A DNA stretch of 64,000 bases from Acidimicrobiales bacterium (GTDB lineage: Bacteria; Actinomycetota; Acidimicrobiia; Acidimicrobiales; MedAcidi-G1), in contig JASLKK010000004.1 of assembly GCA_030747595.1 (NCBI GenBank), positions 1 to 64,000 on the forward strand, in the 5' to 3' direction. The translations under genes and the position numbers were made by a program. Position 1 is the stretch's first letter. Every line of letters begins with the position of its first letter. The notes below the pieces were generated by a model. That model did not search any database. It was not told the DNA's origin and saw nothing but the letters and a program-made list of their open reading frames with translations. This document shows, one piece after another, positions 60,808 through 64,000 of the stretch.

Positions 60808-60845
60808 GTGGCCGGTTGAGTCACCCGACTGAGTGGGCAACCCGG

Positions 60846-61310
60846 TCAGTCGGTGTCAAGGCCTGATCGGACGATGACTAGCGGACACGGACTGTGGTGG
60901 GCGATGGCTTGGCTGACCGAGCCCAGGCGGAGTCCGGCGAATCCGCCTCGTCCCCGGTTGCCGACCACCAGCATGGACGCACCTTCGGCCGAGGCCATGA
61001 GGGTGTCGGCAGGCCGGCCCTTCTTCAGGGTGCGCCGAATCTCAACCTCATCTCCGTATTTCGAGGCCTCAAGGGCGGATTCGATGACCTCGCCCTGCAT
61101 CTTGTCGACTTCGGTCGCCAGGTCGAACGAATCCAGCGGGACGTACCCCAGATCGGGGGCGGCGGGTACGTAGGTGGGGGAGAAGCACGTCACCACTTCT
61201 ACCATGGCGCCTCGATGGTGGGCTTCTTCAATAGCCCAGATCAACGCCTCGCGGGCGTACCCCGAACCTTCGATGCCGACGACGATGCGCCGGTCGGACC
61301 CGTCACCCAT
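60846..61310 (-). CDS. Universal stress protein
   Basis: The 154-residue protein has the UspA fold: RRIVVGIEGSGYAREALIWA at the start and, near the end, VVGNRGRGGFAGLRLGSVSQAIAHHSPCPLVIV, which contains the G-x2-G-x9-G(S/T) ATP-binding pattern. It is probably a stress or dormancy protein. Confidence 0.93.
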   Translation of the reverse strand: MGDGSDRRIVVGIEGSGYAREALIWAIEEAHHRGAMVEVVTCFSPTYVPAAPDLGYVPLDSFDLATEVDKMQGEVIESALEASKYGDEVEIRRTLKKGRPADTLMASAEGASMLVVGNRGRGGFAGLRLGSVSQAIAHHSPCPLVIVRSGLDTD

Positions 61311-61405
61311 CAGGTATGCCTCCGTCTTGGTCCCCGACTACCTATCCGCAAGTGTAGGACAGGAAAACGGTCGGGGTCCCGGGCATTGGTGGGCCGGGTG
61401 CTAGC

Positions 61406-61882
61406 TCAGGAGAGGGCTTCTTCGACCTTGGCTATGGCCTTTTCTTCCGGCGTGTTCAACGCGAAGGCCAGTTCGGACACCAGCACACTGAGGGCCTTGG
61501 TGTAGAGGGTCTTTTCACCGGCCGACAGGCCCTTGGCCTGGTCGCGCAAGGCGAGGTTTCGGACCACTTCGGCGACCTGGTAGACGTCACCGCTCTTGAG
61601 CTTTTCCTGATGGTTCTTAAACCGTCGCGACCAGTTGGCCGGCTCGCGGATGTCCCGCTTCTGGAGCACCTCGAACAGGTCCTCCACGTCGTCCTTGTCG
61701 ATCGGCCAGCGCATGCCGACGTCTTCGGCCTTGTCGACCGGAACCGACAGCGTCAGTTCGCCGTGAGCCATCTCGAGCACCAGGTACTCGGTGTTCTCGC
61801 CGAAGGCCTTCTTCTTTTCCTTCTTGACGATGACCGCAGCACCGTGGTGCGGATAGACGACCTTGTCGCCGGGCTTGAACAT
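61406..61882 (-). CDS. carD: CarD family transcriptional regulator
   Basis: The 158-residue protein starts at ATG 61882 with GGAGG upstream. It opens with FKPGDKVVYPHHGAAVI (RNA-polymerase-binding Tudor-like domain), followed by the helical DNA-binding domain with WSRRFKNHQEKLKSGD and VAEVVRNLALRD. CarD binds the RNA polymerase beta subunit and stabilises open complexes, mainly at rRNA promoters. It is an essential gene in mycobacteria. Confidence 0.95.
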   Translation of the reverse strand: MFKPGDKVVYPHHGAAVIVKKEKKKAFGENTEYLVLEMAHGELTLSVPVDKAEDVGMRWPIDKDDVEDLFEVLQKRDIREPANWSRRFKNHQEKLKSGDVYQVAEVVRNLALRDQAKGLSAGEKTLYTKALSVLVSELAFALNTPEEKAIAKVEEALS

Positions 61883-61979
61883 CGAGGGGGCCTCCGGGGC
61901 TGCTGGGGGGGAGCATTCAGGATACCGCCGTGAGACGGTGGACGAGCTGGGAATGAGTTGGCTCGAGGGGTCGGACCGA

Positions 61980-62360
61980 TCAGGCTCCGAGACGCTCGCG
62001 GGCCGCCTTGCTTCGTTCGAGCAGGTGCTCGGGCACACCGAACTGGTTGCCGGCCGCTCCGCTGCCACTGTCGCCCTCGCCGTCGTCGGCGGATTCCTCT
62101 GGAGCCTCGGCGGCACGTCGTTCTGCTTCGGCCCGGTCGATCCGGTATGCGTCCCAGTCGGTGGCCAGGCAGACCTGTTGGTGGCCGACCTGTCCGAGCC
62201 GAACGCCGTTATCAAAGTCGACCCAGTAGCGATACCAGGTCACGCCATTGGCCACCCGGACCTTGCCGGCTGTGCCCTCGGGGACGCCGGGAAGGTCGAC
62301 GGTTGCGATGACTTTCTTGTAGCGCTTTATGGGCAGCGTGCGATCAATGGTTTTGGCCAT
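61980..62360 (-). CDS. Conserved hypothetical protein with SH3-like N-terminal part
   Basis: The 126-residue protein has a basic N-terminal strand region (LPIKRYKKVIATVDLPGVPEG, then GVTWYRYWVDFDNG), like a small beta-barrel, and an acidic low-complexity tail ending in HLLERSKAARERLGA. I do not recognise a family. It lies between proS and carD on the same strand, 53 and 97 bp from them. Confidence 0.7.
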   Translation of the reverse strand: MAKTIDRTLPIKRYKKVIATVDLPGVPEGTAGKVRVANGVTWYRYWVDFDNGVRLGQVGHQQVCLATDWDAYRIDRAEAERRAAEAPEESADDGEGDSGSGAAGNQFGVPEHLLERSKAARERLGA

Positions 62361-62413
62361 GGGATTCCCGGGAGTCTCAGGTGGCTGGTTTCAGTGGGCA
62401 GGTGGCGGCAACG

Positions 62414-64000
62414 CTAGCGGCCCGCCGACCGCCCGGTGACGACAGCGTCGACCACTCGGGCCACCACTTCGTCGATGGGCACGTCGACCTTCTCGCCGTC
62501 GGCCCGGCTGGTGTATTCCAGTTGTCCGTTGTCCAGGCCGCGGGGCCCGATGGTGATCCGCAGTGGGATGCCGACCAGTTCGGCATCGGCGAACTTCACG
62601 CCCGGACGACCGTCTCGGTCGTCGAGTAGAACGTCGACGCCGGCGGCCTGGAGTTCTCCGTAGAGGCGTTCGGCGACGGCCATCGATTCCTCGTGGTCGA
62701 CCTTTACCACGGTCAGGACCACCTCGTACGGGGCGATCGACATGGGCCATATCAGGCCGTGTTCGTCATGGTGGGTCTCGGCGACGGTGGCCATGGCCCG
62801 GCCCACGCCAATGCCGTAGGACCCCATGGTCGGCACTCGGTTGACGCCTTCGACGTCCAGGACGGTGACCCCCATCGCATCCGCGTATTTGCGACCCAGC
62901 TTGAAGATGTGGCCGGCCTCGATGCACCGGACAACCCGCAGGGCATTGCCGCAGGTGGTGCAAGCTTCGCCGTCGAGGATGCAGCGAATGTCTAGCCAGT
63001 GGTCAACGGCGATGTCGCGTTCGACGTCGACACCTTCGAGGTGCTGGTCGTCGACGTTGGCCCCGGTGGTCATACCGGACCGGCCACGAAGTGCCTCGTC
63101 GGCATAGATGGGCAGTTCGGTCACGCCGACCGCGCCGAGGCTGCCCGGTGACGCGCCGAGGGCTGCCTTGATCTCGTCTGCGTCGGCAGGCACCACTTCG
63201 GTGGCTCCGGTGGCATCGGTGAATTTCTGCTGCAGGAACGGATGGTCGCCCCGCAGCAGGACCAACGTGAGCACTCCATCGACCTTGTAGACGAGCGTCT
63301 TGATCTGATGGACCGCCGGATGGTCGAGTTCGGCGAGTGCTGCGATGGTCCGCACTCCAGGCGTCGGAAAGCTCTGCGGTGCGTCGCTGGACGAGCGGTT
63401 CTCCACCGGTTCGAGCGCCGCAGTGGCCCGCTCCACGTTGGCGGCGTATCCACATCCATCACAGATCGCCACGTCGTCCTCGCCGGCGTCGGACTCGACC
63501 ATGAATTCGATCGAGGCGCTGCCGCCCATAGCGCCCGACGAGGCCTCCACTGGACGGGTATCTAGGTCGAGGCGCCGGAAGATCCGCTGGTAGGCGTCGT
63601 GATGGAGGTCGAAGGATCGGTCGAGGCCGTCGTCGTCGAGGTCGAACGAGTACGAGTCCTTCATGGCGAACTCGCGTACCCGCAGTAGCCCGGACTTGGG
63701 TCGGGGTTCATCCCGGAACTTCCACTGGATCTGGTACCAGAGCTGCGGTAGTTCCCGGTAGGAGTTGAGCTCTTGGGAGATGGTGGCGAACACTTCTTCA
63801 TGCGTCATGCCGAGGGCCAGGTCGGCACCCTTTCGGTCCGTCAGGCGGAACATCTCGTCGCCCATCGACTCCCAACGGCCCGAGGCCTGCCAGACAGAGG
63901 CGGGGTGCATGGCCGGCAGCAGGAACTCCTGGGCGCCGATGCCGTCCATCTCTTGGCGAATGACCGCGGCCACCTTCTGGTGGACCCGCCAGCCCAGTGG
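62414..64000 (-). CDS. proS: Prolyl-tRNA synthetase, N-terminus outside window
   Basis: The frame runs off the right edge; 528 residues are seen. Class II motifs are present: WQASGRWESMGDEMFRLTDRKG, LALGMTHEEVF, FRDEPRPKSGLLRVREFAMKDSYSF (motif 2) and the C-terminal GIGVGRAMAT-type motif 3. The long insertion with LVYKVDGVLTLVLLRGDH is the bacterial-type editing domain that removes Ala-tRNA-Pro. The anticodon-binding domain closes the protein. Confidence 0.96.
   Translation of the reverse strand, partial: PLGWRVHQKVAAVIRQEMDGIGAQEFLLPAMHPASVWQASGRWESMGDEMFRLTDRKGADLALGMTHEEVFATISQELNSYRELPQLWYQIQWKFRDEPRPKSGLLRVREFAMKDSYSFDLDDDGLDRSFDLHHDAYQRIFRRLDLDTRPVEASSGAMGGSASIEFMVESDAGEDDVAICDGCGYAANVERATAALEPVENRSSSDAPQSFPTPGVRTIAALAELDHPAVHQIKTLVYKVDGVLTLVLLRGDHPFLQQKFTDATGATEVVPADADEIKAALGASPGSLGAVGVTELPIYADEALRGRSGMTTGANVDDQHLEGVDVERDIAVDHWLDIRCILDGEACTTCGNALRVVRCIEAGHIFKLGRKYADAMGVTVLDVEGVNRVPTMGSYGIGVGRAMATVAETHHDEHGLIWPMSIAPYEVVLTVVKVDHEESMAVAERLYGELQAAGVDVLLDDRDGRPGVKFADAELVGIPLRITIGPRGLDNGQLEYTSRADGEKVDVPIDEVVARVVDAVVTGRSAGR

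Noticed and set aside
61883..62215. N-terminal extension of carD
   Set aside because: CarD proteins start at the FKPGD motif, and ATG 61882 has a ribosome site; the upstream part overlaps the next gene.

Overview
The window looks like chromosomal DNA of a high-GC actinobacterium, most plausibly Acidimicrobiia (for example a marine Ilumatobacter-like lineage). Supporting signs are two F420-type oxidoreductases, the menaquinone genes menF-menD-menH-menC, a CarD regulator, many family III CoA transferases and acyl-CoA enzymes, frequent GTG/TTG starts, and many genes whose start codon lies 6-8 nt after a TANNNT box, which suggests leaderless transcription. The taxonomic call is inference; no rRNA is present.

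Layout. (1) 1-12.0 kb, minus strand: a TetR regulator followed by three very large exported proteins with overlapping or nearly touching ends. All three carry Calx-beta-like repeats, combined with an SBBP-type propeller plus membrane anchor, a giant pentapeptide-repeat domain, or a delta-60 propeller (cut by the left edge). (2) 12.2-16.2 kb: an F420 PPOX-type protein, a sterol-methyltransferase-like enzyme, an exported SGNH hydrolase, a decayed membrane-protein gene and an MFS transporter. (3) 16.4-31.2 kb: a LysM lipoprotein, a nitroreductase / F420 LLM enzyme / PEP-utiliser-like operon, serC, a CapA-like phosphoesterase coupled to a D-aminoacylase-like amidohydrolase, a TIM-barrel-like exported protein, a DNA methyltransferase with an extra C-terminal domain, a glutamine cyclotransferase, and an alpha/beta hydrolase coupled to an alkylsulfatase-like MBL protein. 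(4) 31.2-37.0 kb: a MerR-headed menaquinone operon. (5) 37.1-38.1 kb: a probable selenoprotein of the GrdB-like family, read through an in-frame TGA. (6) 38.1-48.5 kb: an acyl-CoA catabolic cluster (esterase, CoA transferases, acyl-CoA dehydrogenase, thiolase, enoyl-CoA hydratase, CoA ligase) with a TetR regulator and two matching palindromic operators. (7) 48.5-50.2 kb: gltX followed by tRNA-Gln and tRNA-Glu. (8) 50.2-57.4 kb: a SAM riboswitch upstream of metY, a histidine phosphatase, an exported esterase, an SDR, a small membrane protein, a FAD oxidoreductase, and a tyrosine-recombinase-like remnant beside tRNA-Pro. (9) 57.5-64 kb: CoA ligase, enoyl-CoA hydratase, ogt, universal stress protein, carD, a hypothetical gene and proS (cut by the right edge).

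The most notable items are the selenocysteine gene with a SECIS-like hairpin placed 10 nt after the TGA, the TetR-headed operon of giant repeat proteins, the SAM aptamer with a Shine-Dalgarno-sequestering helix, the pair of shared TetR operators, and the methyltransferase fusion.
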